The notes under the pieces: model-generated
Told to the model about the DNA's origin: nothing
Database searches by the model: none
Seen by the model: the letters and a program-made list of their open reading frames with translations, nothing else
Position numbers and translations under genes: made by a program
Part shown: in pieces, positions 1 through 7,719 of the stretch
Numbering within the stretch: the first letter of the stretch is position 1
How the letters are laid out: each line of letters begins with the position of its first letter
Assembly (NCBI RefSeq): GCF_015356785.1
Contig: NZ_JAAEJV010000001.1
Coordinates: forward strand, 1-64,000
Length of the DNA: 64,000 nucleotides
Direction of reading: 5' to 3'
DNA from: Candidatus Neptunochlamydia vexilliferae
GTDB lineage: Bacteria; Chlamydiota; Chlamydiia; Chlamydiales; Simkaniaceae

Positions 1-703
1 CCCCCGACCCCCCCGCAATCTTTGCCTGATAGGGTTGGTGCCCCTTTCCTAAAAGGTCACTTTCTGGGTGGAGATAGACCCGGATCCGGTGCTTTACATG
101 GGGCATTTGAAGGGCTGCCGTTACCCCTAATCCCCCAATCACAAGGACAGGAAGAAGCCAGTAAAACCACTTGATCCGGCAAAGAAAAAAAAGGGCCATG
201 AAGGTGACCATCATGATCGCCACCGTCCCATTATCAGGTTCGATGAGGATAAGGAAGAGGGCTGGAGCAATCCGCGCCACAATGAGGTAAAACCGCTTCC
301 AGGTCATCCTCTCTTCTTTCAGAAATAGGTGAATAAAGTAAAGGGGGGCAATTACCTTCATAAACTCGGAGGGTTGAAAAGAGATCGAGCCAAAAAAGAT
401 CCACCGGTGGGCCCCATTTAATAGGCGGCCAATCCCCGGTACAAAAACGAGGATGAGAAGGGCTGTCAGTCCATAAAAAAGGTAGGGGGAAAGGGCTAAA
501 ATTTTCCGGTATCCGAAGTGAAAGGTGAGAAGAGCAAAAATAGCCCCGAGACAGCCATAGATCAGCTGCTTGATAAGAGCATGGTGGGTGCTTACCTCCA
601 AACTTCGATCGATCACCTCTGCCGATGAGGTGCCAAAAACCATGAGCACCCCAAGGGCAAATAGAGCAATCACAAAAGAGAGGAGAAAGTAAACGCTTCT
701 CAT
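1..703 (-). CDS. ftsW: Cell division/peptidoglycan polymerase FtsW, 3' end beyond the window
   Basis: FtsW belongs to the SEDS family, integral membrane glycosyltransferases that polymerise lipid II at the septum. Reading the minus strand from the ATG at 701-703 gives an uninterrupted 234-codon frame to the left edge with no stop, so the C-terminal part lies outside. The frame shows several hydrophobic segments (residues about 4-24, 48-62, 70-85, 138-160, 165-190). The family signature follows near the cut: residues such as PGIGRLLNGAHRW, FQPSEFMK, and DLLGKGHQPYQAKIAGGSG. The gene follows the LysM gene in the chlamydial order murF-mraY-murD-nlpD-ftsW, but here a toxin-like pair and repeats separate them. 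Its start lies 5 bp from the end of a palindromic repeat, so its promoter context has been changed. The call is from family motifs I recognise. Confidence 0.93.
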   Translation of the reverse strand, partial: MRSVYFLLSFVIALFALGVLMVFGTSSAEVIDRSLEVSTHHALIKQLIYGCLGAIFALLTFHFGYRKILALSPYLFYGLTALLILVFVPGIGRLLNGAHRWIFFGSISFQPSEFMKVIAPLYFIHLFLKEERMTWKRFYLIVARIAPALFLILIEPDNGTVAIMMVTFMALFFLCRIKWFYWLLPVLVIGGLGVTAALQMPHVKHRIRVYLHPESDLLGKGHQPYQAKIAGGSG

Positions 704-707
704 TTTT

Positions 708-1029
708 TATACCCATTCCGATTCAAATTTGGGTTTTCCCTGCGCCAGCATCTCCAGCTTTACCCCCCTCTGCATCGCCCCTATCTCCTGGATAGGGGAC
801 TGCTTCGATGGGGCTAAGGAGCTGGGCAAAAATAACTTATACATTTCTGCAACCATAACATCTTCATCTGCTTTGTTGCAACTCCTTGAAAGCTAATAAG
901 CTTCCTGCGGATTTGCGCCGCGCAGCTAAAGCGCTATGGCACCAGAAATGCATGAGTTATTTTTGCCCAGCTCCTAAATCTGGAGCGCTGGCTTTGGCAA
1001 ACCTCCAAATTTGAATCGGAATGGGTATA
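708..1029. repeat. Palindromic MITE-like element with 25-bp terminal inverted repeats
   Basis: The ends are exact inverted copies: 708-732 begins TATACCCATTCCGATTC and 1005-1029 is its reverse complement. Inside, a second inverted pair is visible: GGGCAAAAATAACT near 825-840 and AGTTATTTTTGCCC near 954-969. The whole 322 bp could fold into one long hairpin and holds no credible gene. It abuts the ftsW start codon. This is a non-autonomous element by appearance; the mobilising transposase is not known. Confidence 0.8.
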
Positions 1030-1094
1030 ACCGTTCCTAAAAAAGCCTGAAACCCCAGTTTCTTTCATATGGTAATTTTCTCAAAGAACTTTTC

Positions 1095-1219
1095 TTTTTC
1101 CAGCTGGCTTCATGTTCGATCTCACAAACTTACAAAAGTTTAGATTTGATCTCCACACTTTGCCAGCCGAAAAAATCTCAACCAATCTATCCTCAATTTT
1201 AGGGTTGACAGAGCACTAG
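1095..1219. repeat. Truncated copy of 169-bp MITE (TIR CTAGTGCTCTGTCAA)
   Basis: This stretch matches 26257-26425 (full copy) and 61289-61413 (partial copy), sharing blocks such as GGCTTCATGTTCGATCTCA and GATCTCCACACTTTGCCA. Only the right terminal repeat TTGACAGAGCACTAG (1205-1219) is kept; the left end is missing. It ends exactly where the toxin-tail remnant begins, so its arrival probably destroyed that gene. Confidence 0.8.
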
Positions 1220-1319
1220 GTGGGCTTGGATAAAGGTGAGATTCATCTGTATTTCTTCCTACAGGGTTATCGTTTGCATCCAGATATTCATCACAATCAA
1301 TATGAGCTTCTAGAAAACT
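1220..1319 (-). pseudogene. Remnant of a polymorphic toxin C-terminal tip
   Basis: On the minus strand, 1319 to 1220 reads SFLEAHIDCDEYLDANDN followed by PVGRNTDESHLYPSP. The EAHID core matches the C-terminal tip of the toxin-like protein at 1726-3378 (SPEAHIDYAEYDF). It has no start codon, is preceded by an in-frame stop, and is cut by the MITE fragment ending at 1219. It lies downstream of the candidate immunity gene in the same orientation. Orphan toxin tips in this position are known from polymorphic-toxin loci; the interpretation here is inference from one shared motif. Confidence 0.5.
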
Positions 1320-1348
1320 TTAATTGGTTGGCCTATAAATGATTGGAA

Positions 1349-1723
1349 CTACATTAGGGGATTTTTTTTCAGTTCTTCATACAATCGCCTTCCAAATTTC
1401 CTAATTTCACCCCAAGCAGGATCTTGACAAATCTCTTTATCACTTTTCATAATGGTCTGTTCTCCAACCTTTTTTGTATCATCGTAGTTGATCAGTAAAT
1501 CATAAAACCTTTCGAGATCTTGACGTTGCTTAGCTGAGAGGGTGGACCATTTTTTGACAGACTCGCAAGGAGAGATAAACCCTTCAAAAATTTCTATAAA
1601 TGTATTGAACCCTTCATAATTACCATGAACCCAAGCCTTTTCCTGTTTTTCTGCATTGGAAATGTCATCAAGGCTATCTAGAAAAATATTTTGATAGTAA
1701 GCTTGAGTTTTTTTATCTAACAT
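1349..1723 (-). CDS. Small acidic-to-neutral protein, candidate immunity protein
   Basis: A 124-residue soluble protein with no signal peptide or membrane segment. I do not recognise a named family. It is rich in charged and aromatic residues and probably all-helical, the size and style usual for immunity proteins of contact-dependent or polymorphic toxins. It starts 2 bp after the stop of the large upstream gene (1726-3378), so the two are translationally coupled, which supports a toxin-immunity pair. The pair is inserted between the LysM gene and ftsW, genes that adjoin in Chlamydia. Function is inferred from context only. Confidence 0.6.
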   Translation of the reverse strand: MLDKKTQAYYQNIFLDSLDDISNAEKQEKAWVHGNYEGFNTFIEIFEGFISPCESVKKWSTLSAKQRQDLERFYDLLINYDDTKKVGEQTIMKSDKEICQDPAWGEIRKFGRRLYEELKKNPLM

Positions 1724-1725
1724 AC

Positions 1726-3378
1726 CTATTCTTTTTGGGTTTTGTCCGAAATTTTCTTAAAATCATATTCAGCATAATCAATGTGAGCTTCCGGGGAACC
1801 TTTATCAACAACATTCCCATCTTTATCATAGAATTTATCTTCAATACGGTGTTTTACATAGGGTTTTCTTTGGCATTCATTAGGGCTATTAGGATTAGCG
1901 GGCATAACCCTAACTTCTTCTTTATAATATAATTCACCATTCTTTTTAGTAGTTTCTAAGGTATATTTCACCCCTCCTCCTTTTCTAGAGGATTCTACAT
2001 TCCAATTTTCAGGCACTCCTTCAGGCCTGGGAGGGACATTATAGCCTTTCCCTACTAAATCATTTCTTATTTGGTTTTCTCGTTGGAATTGAGGAGTATT
2101 GGGTAAGCCTCTTGTGAGAGCAGAACCAACAGCAGCTCCTCCTACGGCAACCCCTGTAGACCTAGCGACAGCAGCAGTACGGCCAGCCGCACTTATTAAG
2201 TTGGTACCAGAAGCAGGAAGTCCTGGAGGAGGCAGTGTTCCCATAACGATTTTAGGTTGACTATCCTCATGCTCCACCGCCGGGTAGTTATCTGCCTGAT
2301 CTGTTCCAAAAACGCTATCAATCCACTCATGACCTTCCCTAGACCCAGACATAGCTTGGTGAAATCCATGAGCAGCAGCTGAACTCTGCTCCTGAAAGTT
2401 TTCCTTAAACGTCTCCCAAAGCGTTGGCTCTTCTTTAGGATCAACATTGAGAACTTCTGAAGGAACCTGCGCATACAACGTCTCTTTAATCACGCTAATC
2501 TGTTCTTGAGCAACTTCTTCCATAGCTTCAGAGTTAGAGTTTCCATCTCTATTAGCGACAAAAGGCTCACTGGTTTGAGGTGAGGGGGGTATCGGTCGTG
2601 AAGACTCTGGGATTGTTTGGGCTATATCAGCATTGCTTTCGTCTTCAAATTTCACATCTCCAGGCTTATTCACTCGAGGACGCCCTTCTGAAACATCAGA
2701 AGCTCCAGCTGCTCCAACCATGCCAGCTGCTACAGGAGTTCCAGCTCCTTTGGTAGCTACAACAATCACAACAGCAACGACAACAACAGTAGCAACAATC
2801 ACTGCTTTCTTGTGCTTCTTGACAAATTTTTTGGTCTTTTTCCATTTTTTTGAAAGCCAACTCTTACATAAAATAACCTTGGGCTGCTGATATGATTGGT
2901 AGGAAACAGCAGGAATGATCGAGCACTTTTCCCCATCGAAACTAGAAAACCACCACCAACTCCCCTCATCATCCAGACCTTCATCCTCGTCCGAAAAGAG
3001 CCACTCAATGTCTCTTTCCAGCTCTTCTTTTCCCTGGGTGTCCCAATCAGGAACCCCATTGCGCGCTAAAAAGGCCATAAATCGCATCGCTTCATCTAGG
3101 CCCCAGCCACCGTCTTCCTCTAAAATCTCCCCAGATTCCACCATCTCGACAAAAGACATGATACTTGAAAAAGAGAGGTTGTCATAAGACAAAAGATCCC
3201 AAACAGAAGAAGGACTACTCTTCAACTCATTTTCAAAATCAAATGGCCCACAAGCATTTAACGATACATTAAGAAAGATTGCAGGGATACATAAGACAAG
3301 TAGAAAGCGAAAAAGCTTCACAGCAAACTCCCAGCTTAATAAAAACAAACGGTAACAGGTTTTCTTAAAAATAGCCAA
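1726..3378 (-). CDS. Putative surface/secreted polymorphic toxin with C-terminal nuclease-like tip
   Basis: The 550-residue protein starts with a long basic and hydrophobic N-terminus; LNAC ending at Cys43 resembles a lipobox, so it may be a lipoprotein. Residues about 50-150 are acidic and Trp-rich. A lysine-rich stretch then a valine/alanine-rich membrane segment (about 192-212) and a Gly/Ala stretch follow. The middle is Pro/Ser/Glu-rich and low in complexity. The last 100 residues are different: they carry NPNSPNECQRKPYVKHR, FYDKDGNVVDKGSPEAHIDY and a final basic tail, the style of short C-terminal toxin domains, possibly a nuclease. The exact toxin family is not certain. A small gene follows by 2 bp (candidate immunity). 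A remnant of a second EAHID tip lies further downstream. Delivery route (type III or other) is unknown. Confidence 0.55.
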   Translation of the reverse strand: MAIFKKTCYRLFLLSWEFAVKLFRFLLVLCIPAIFLNVSLNACGPFDFENELKSSPSSVWDLLSYDNLSFSSIMSFVEMVESGEILEEDGGWGLDEAMRFMAFLARNGVPDWDTQGKEELERDIEWLFSDEDEGLDDEGSWWWFSSFDGEKCSIIPAVSYQSYQQPKVILCKSWLSKKWKKTKKFVKKHKKAVIVATVVVVAVVIVVATKGAGTPVAAGMVGAAGASDVSEGRPRVNKPGDVKFEDESNADIAQTIPESSRPIPPSPQTSEPFVANRDGNSNSEAMEEVAQEQISVIKETLYAQVPSEVLNVDPKEEPTLWETFKENFQEQSSAAAHGFHQAMSGSREGHEWIDSVFGTDQADNYPAVEHEDSQPKIVMGTLPPPGLPASGTNLISAAGRTAAVARSTGVAVGGAAVGSALTRGLPNTPQFQRENQIRNDLVGKGYNVPPRPEGVPENWNVESSRKGGGVKYTLETTKKNGELYYKEEVRVMPANPNSPNECQRKPYVKHRIEDKFYDKDGNVVDKGSPEAHIDYAEYDFKKISDKTQKE

Positions 3379-3419
3379 GGAGTTTCTTAAAAAAATCCAA
3401 GCACTTGTCAGTAAAATGA

Positions 3420-4034
3420 TTATTGGATTTTTAAGCGGTCACCTGGGCGCAGTTTCTTAGCCTTCTCTTCATCCAAATTGTTGAGACGGAGAAGCTCTTC
3501 GACCTTCAGCCCATTTTTCTGCGCGATCGTCCAGGGACTGTCTCCCCCTTTGACCACATAGTATTTTTTCCCATCGACCGCCTCTTTTTTAACGGCTGGC
3601 CGCTTTGGGGGAAGCTTGAGCTCTTGGCCGATCTGGAGACGGGAGTTGGTCAGGCGGTTGAGCTTCATAATCGCATCAACACTCACCCCATGGGTGCGGG
3701 CGATCTTCTCCAAGACATCCCCCTTTTGGACCGTCACGATTCGTAGAGGGCTTTTCGGCACGACTTTCTTTTCTTCTTTAGGGGCTGGAGCTAAAACAGG
3801 AGCAGGAAGGAGAGCTTTTTTCGCCTCTTCCACTTTGGCCTTGGCGGTATATTGACTGATCACCTGATCGATCGGATCTTTTGCCTTGGTAGGGGCGATG
3901 ACAATCTCTTCTGGAGCTTTTTGCTCCCCCGCAAGCTCTAGCTCACCCCCTTTCTTCAGGGAGCTGACAAAGAGGGTCACTAAAAGCCCCGCATTGATCA
4001 GCACCGCAACAATAATAATATCTCTTCTGTTCAT
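3420..4034 (-). CDS. LysM-domain cell-wall-binding membrane protein (NlpD-like)
   Basis: A 204-residue protein with an N-terminal membrane anchor (residues about 5-25, IIIVAVLINAGLLVTLFV), a Lys/Ala/Pro-rich linker (about 30-95), and two LysM repeats. The first is about 98-142 (VTVQKGDVLEKIARTHGVS) and the second about 157-203 (YYVVKGGDSPWTIAQKNGL). LysM modules bind GlcNAc in peptidoglycan. No M23 peptidase domain follows, so it cannot be a typical NlpD endopeptidase; a scaffold or division-site role is more likely. It overlaps the end of murD by 4 bp and occupies the place of the LysM gene between murD and ftsW in Chlamydia. Confidence 0.85.
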   Translation of the reverse strand: MNRRDIIIVAVLINAGLLVTLFVSSLKKGGELELAGEQKAPEEIVIAPTKAKDPIDQVISQYTAKAKVEEAKKALLPAPVLAPAPKEEKKVVPKSPLRIVTVQKGDVLEKIARTHGVSVDAIMKLNRLTNSRLQIGQELKLPPKRPAVKKEAVDGKKYYVVKGGDSPWTIAQKNGLKVEELLRLNNLDEEKAKKLRPGDRLKIQ

Positions 4035-5131
4035 CTTCTTACCTCTCCAACGTAGCTTTTAAACCTTTCTCCCCTTTCTTCATAGTTTCGAAACTGATCG
4101 AAACTGGCGCAGCCGGGCGATAACAGGACCGTCTCTCCTTGGGTCGCTTTTTCCTTGGCTGCTGCAACCGCCTCTTCGAGGTTCAAGCACCGCTTGACAG
4201 GGACCAGACCGCCCACCTCTTTTTCAATTTGGGACGCGGTTTCCCCAATGGCAAATACCTCTTTTACCTTCCCTGGAAATTCCTTTTTCCAGTTTGCAAA
4301 GGTTCCTTGTTTGCTCTGCCCTCCCGCAATCAGAAGGACTTTTCCCGGGTTATTTTCAATCGCATAAAGGGTCGCTTCCGGGTTCGTTCCTTTGCTATCG
4401 TTCACAAAGCGAACGCCCTCTATCTCACCGACAAACTCCATCCGATGCGGGGGGCTTTTAAAACTTTTTAGCGCCCGACCAAAATCTTCTCGTGCGATCC
4501 CGAGACGTTCACAAACGAGCCAGGCCGTTTCCCCCCAGTATCTCTCCCTTCCTGTTAGTTGTAAATAAGAATCGGCTAAATCTTTGATCCGCTTTTTGGT
4601 ATTGGCATATTCTTCGAAAGAGCTATAGCGATCCAGGTGGTCGGGAGTGATGTTGGTAATGACAGAAAGCTCGAGACACGGCGTGGTCATCGTTTCGAGT
4701 TGAAAAGAGCTGAGTTCAACAACTAAAAACTCATCGGGGTCGGGGTTGCATGCATATTCGGCGAGGCTATTTCCCACGTTGCCAAGCGCGCGCGCCTTGA
4801 TCCCCACGCCGTTTAGAATATGGGTTAAGAGAAGGGTGAGTGTTGTTTTTCCATTGGTCCCAGTAATGCCGATCGCCCGATTTTTTAAGTTACGAAAGGC
4901 GAGTTCCGCCTCCCCAATGACATTTCCCTTGGCTAAGGGGTGACTACGGGGAATGCCAGGGGAAAGAACGACTAAATCAACGGGGCCGATCGTGGCTGTT
5001 TCGGGAAGGACGGTGATCCTTTCCACCGGCTCGGGCTTCCGGTCGACACCGACCACTTCCCATCCTTGTTTGAGGAGAAGCTTTGCCGCTCCCCTTCCAC
5101 TTTTACCGAGTCCTATAACGAGCGCTTTCAT
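4031..5131 (-). CDS. murD: UDP-N-acetylmuramoylalanine-D-glutamate ligase MurD
   Basis: MurD adds D-glutamate to UDP-MurNAc-L-Ala in the cytoplasm, using ATP. The 366-residue protein shows the N-terminal Rossmann fold (VIGLGKSGRGAA, residues 4-15), the Mur-ligase P-loop GITGTNGKTTLTLLLTH (about 92-108), the TNITPDHLDRY motif, the NDSKGTNPEAT motif binding ATP and Mg, and the C-terminal SPGCASFDQFRNYEERG signature. It is shorter than typical MurD (about 420-450), chiefly in the N-terminal domain, but all key motifs are present. It starts on the last base of mraY and its end overlaps the LysM gene by 4 bp, so it lies inside a coupled operon. Confidence 0.96.
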   Translation of the reverse strand: MKALVIGLGKSGRGAAKLLLKQGWEVVGVDRKPEPVERITVLPETATIGPVDLVVLSPGIPRSHPLAKGNVIGEAELAFRNLKNRAIGITGTNGKTTLTLLLTHILNGVGIKARALGNVGNSLAEYACNPDPDEFLVVELSSFQLETMTTPCLELSVITNITPDHLDRYSSFEEYANTKKRIKDLADSYLQLTGRERYWGETAWLVCERLGIAREDFGRALKSFKSPPHRMEFVGEIEGVRFVNDSKGTNPEATLYAIENNPGKVLLIAGGQSKQGTFANWKKEFPGKVKEVFAIGETASQIEKEVGGLVPVKRCLNLEEAVAAAKEKATQGETVLLSPGCASFDQFRNYEERGERFKSYVGEVRR

Positions 5132-6228
5132 TACTGAAACTTAATCGAGGCTAAGCCAAAAAGGGCTAAGATGAGTCCAATCATCCAAAAGCGGACAACC
5201 ACCTTTGGTTCGGGCCACCCCTTAAACTCGAAGTGGTGGTGAAGGGGGGCACACCGGAAGATCCGCTTTTTATTCCGGAAGCGGTAACTGAAAACTTGCA
5301 AAATGACCGACAACGCCTCAAGGACAAAGACTCCCCCAACGAGCGCTAGTAAAAACTCCCGCCGCATGAGGACCGCCGCCGTTCCCAAGATACCGCCAAG
5401 GGCAAGAGAGCCGGTATCTCCCATAAAGACCTGCGCTGGATACCCATTGTACCAAAGGAAACCGAGACAAGCCCCCGCCATCGCCGAGAGGTAGATGGCA
5501 ATTTCGGCGCTCCCCTCGATGTAAGGGATATTGAGGTAGTGGGCAATCGTCACATTGTTCGATAAGAAAGCAAAGACCCCAAAGACAAGGGCGACAAGGA
5601 GGGTACATCCCGAGGCAAGACCGTCGAGTCCATCGGTCAGATTCACCGCATTGGATGAGCCAGTCACCACCACAATGGTCAGGAGAAAAAAGACCGCCCC
5701 ACCCGCAATGAAAAAGGGGGTTTTCTTAAAGGGTAAAAAGTAGGCCTCATAACCTCCCATCCAGATCAAGTAGACAGCGAGAAGGGCTGCAAAGAGGAGT
5801 TGCAACCCAAACTTTGCTTTCGCCCGGAGCCCTTTTGAGTTTTTGTGCTTCATCTTTAGGTAGTCGTCGATCCCCCCTAAAAAGCCGAGCCAGACCGTTG
5901 CAACTCCAAGGATCCAGGTGAAAGAGCTCCGCGGATCCATCCAGAGAAGAAGAGCGATGAGCATCGAGATGAGGATGAGAACTCCCCCCATCGTTGGCGT
6001 CTTCTTCTTTTTTTGGTGGAGCTCTGCAAGTGTGGGGCAATCTTCGACCCGGATCGACTGCCCTGTCTTTAACTTGTAAAGCTTATTGATACACCAAGGG
6101 CCGAGTAAGATGGTGAGGAGGAGGGTGGTGATCGCAGCAAGAACCATCCGCGTTGAGGAATAGAAAAAAACGGACGGGATCTTCACCGCCGTATGGTATG
6201 CTAAGTACTGTAAAAATAGATAAAGCAA
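5131..6228 (-). CDS. mraY: Phospho-MurNAc-pentapeptide transferase MraY
   Basis: MraY transfers phospho-MurNAc-pentapeptide to undecaprenyl phosphate, making lipid I. The 365-residue protein is polytopic with about ten membrane segments and carries NLTDGLDGLASG, GDTGSLALGG and HHHFE signatures of the family. The start is a TTG at 6226-6228: the N-terminus LYLFLQYLAYHTAVK is needed to match the family's first helix, and no ATG is available until residue 28. Only 3 bp separate that start from the end of a 168-bp inverted-repeat element, so the natural leader has been replaced by the element. The gene shares one base with murD downstream. Confidence 0.96.
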   Translation of the reverse strand: MLYLFLQYLAYHTAVKIPSVFFYSSTRMVLAAITTLLLTILLGPWCINKLYKLKTGQSIRVEDCPTLAELHQKKKKTPTMGGVLILISMLIALLLWMDPRSSFTWILGVATVWLGFLGGIDDYLKMKHKNSKGLRAKAKFGLQLLFAALLAVYLIWMGGYEAYFLPFKKTPFFIAGGAVFFLLTIVVVTGSSNAVNLTDGLDGLASGCTLLVALVFGVFAFLSNNVTIAHYLNIPYIEGSAEIAIYLSAMAGACLGFLWYNGYPAQVFMGDTGSLALGGILGTAAVLMRREFLLALVGGVFVLEALSVILQVFSYRFRNKKRIFRCAPLHHHFEFKGWPEPKVVVRFWMIGLILALFGLASIKFQ

Positions 6229-6231
6229 TTA

Positions 6232-6399
6232 ATGAACCGATCCGTAAGTTATAATATTCTTAATTTTCAGTTGATTTCTAACAGATTTTTGGAAGCTGAT
6301 TTGAGCACATTGTCCAAAAGACAAGGGTGAAAAATCAGCTTCCAAAAAGATGTAGAAAGCATGGAAAGAAAGGATGTTAGAATTTATGGATCGGTTCAT
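6232..6399 (-). mobile_element. 168-bp MITE, copy 1, at the murF/mraY junction
   Basis: Ends are inverted repeats: ATGAACCGATCC at 6232 and GGATCGGTTCAT ending at 6399. Copies 2 (38913-39080) and 3 (42660-42827) have the same length and internal plan, with the central block CCTTGTCTTTTGGACAATGT. Read in the direction of transcription of the mur operon it has the same orientation as the other two copies have to theirs. The right end supplies the TGA stop of murF (GTA TGA ACC) and the other end lies 3 bp before the TTG start of mraY. Near that end is the box AATATTATAACTTACGGAT, shared by all copies. Confidence 0.88.
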
Positions 6400-7625
6400 A
6401 CGCCCTCTAAAAGAGTCCAAAGCTTAAGAGAGTTTGACCCTTTGATTAAAACTACGTCTTCCTTTTGCACAAGCTCTTTTAAGCGGGATGCTACCTCGGC
6501 CTTTTCATGAAAGAGCTCGACCGGTTTCCCCCCCTTTTCAAAAACGTCGACCATTGGCAAACACTCTTTTCCTACGCAGAGGAGATGGTCGACCAGAGGG
6601 AGGGCATGCTCAGCCACCTCTCGATGGCTGTTTACCTCAAAGGGGCCCAGTTCTTTCATCGCCCCTAAAAGCGCAATCCGCCGCTTTCCTTTTGGTAAAT
6701 TGGAAAGAGCGGTTTTGACTGCCTCTGGAGATGCATTATAGGAATCATCGATAAAGAGCGCACCCTTTTTTTCAATCTTTTCAAACCGGTGGTCAAAGGG
6801 TTTGAGCTTTTGCACTCCCCGCTCAATTTCCTTCTCGGTCATTCCCAAGTAGCGCGCGATGGCAACAGCAGCGCCGACGGCTTCTAATAGATGAGATTCC
6901 GTAAAAGGGCCGGGAGCTTTGTCAAACCACTCTTTAGGGATGGTGAGGTTTTGGACCGGCTCAAAACTTGCTGTCTGCTCATTTAAAAAGGCGCGCTCCA
7001 TCCGCTTTGAGGTAAAAAGCTGACACTTTTCCTCTGCAATTTCCTCAAGAGGGTTTCCATGAACCAAGGTGAGCTTGGTCAAAATTCCAATGTGGGGATG
7101 GACGATGTCAACAAGACGCTTGAGCTCCCCTTTTTCACTCATCCCCATCTCCAAGACGATCACCTCAGCGCTCAGGTCCCCATTGAGAATAGTGAGGGGA
7201 AGGCCCACCTGGGAGTTTAGACTCGCCTCACTCTTCATCACCCGGAACCTTTCCCCTAAAACGGTCGCTAAAAACTCTTTGGTCGTTGTCTTCCCCACTG
7301 TCCCAGTCACTCCAATGACCGTCCCTTTTGTCTCCTTGAACATCTCCTTCGCAAGAAAATGTAAAGCCCGATTTACATCATCCACGCGGATCAGTTCCAG
7401 GCCGAAATCTTTTCCTTGGTACGCTTTAGAGACGACGGCGGCCACTCCCCCCTTTTTTGCAACCTCTTCGAGGAACTGGTGACCATCGACCCGCTCTCCC
7501 TTGAGGGCAAAGAAAAGGGAGTCTTTCTCGACTTCCCCACTGTCTATGGCAGTTTGAACAACCTCCTCCATAGATGTCGAATTACTTTCCAAGATAGCAG
7601 CAATTTCTTTAACCGATTTTCTCAT
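6396..7625 (-). CDS. murF: UDP-MurNAc-tripeptide-D-alanyl-D-alanine ligase MurF
   Basis: MurF joins D-Ala-D-Ala to UDP-MurNAc-tripeptide in the cytoplasm. The 409-residue protein has an N-terminal substrate domain (DSLFFALKGERVDGHQFL, about 34-51), the Mur-ligase ATP-binding loop GVTGTVGKTTTKEFL (about 105-119; family usually has GTNGKT, here Val replaces Asn), and the IDDSYNASPEAV motif. It is the first gene of the minus-strand wall operon. Its stop codon is provided by the terminal repeat of a MITE, so the last residues may differ from the ancestral C-terminus. The upstream 94 bp are shared with the divergent 7720 gene. Confidence 0.95.
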   Translation of the reverse strand: MRKSVKEIAAILESNSTSMEEVVQTAIDSGEVEKDSLFFALKGERVDGHQFLEEVAKKGGVAAVVSKAYQGKDFGLELIRVDDVNRALHFLAKEMFKETKGTVIGVTGTVGKTTTKEFLATVLGERFRVMKSEASLNSQVGLPLTILNGDLSAEVIVLEMGMSEKGELKRLVDIVHPHIGILTKLTLVHGNPLEEIAEEKCQLFTSKRMERAFLNEQTASFEPVQNLTIPKEWFDKAPGPFTESHLLEAVGAAVAIARYLGMTEKEIERGVQKLKPFDHRFEKIEKKGALFIDDSYNASPEAVKTALSNLPKGKRRIALLGAMKELGPFEVNSHREVAEHALPLVDHLLCVGKECLPMVDVFEKGGKPVELFHEKAEVASRLKELVQKEDVVLIKGSNSLKLWTLLEGV

Positions 7626-7719
7626 CCTTATCCCTAGGAGCCAACTGGGAAGATATTGGTTGACTTTTATTTAAATTTCAAGCAGGATTTGCATAATCTT
7701 TTGGAATAGGAGTTTAATC

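Noticed and set aside
234-716. 160-residue open frame on the minus strand
   Set aside because: Shadow frame of ftsW; the FtsW frame is open over the same region and has the family motifs.
6229-6420. 63-residue minus-strand open frame
   Set aside because: Lies in MITE copy 1; formed by the terminal repeats and not conserved in the other two copies.
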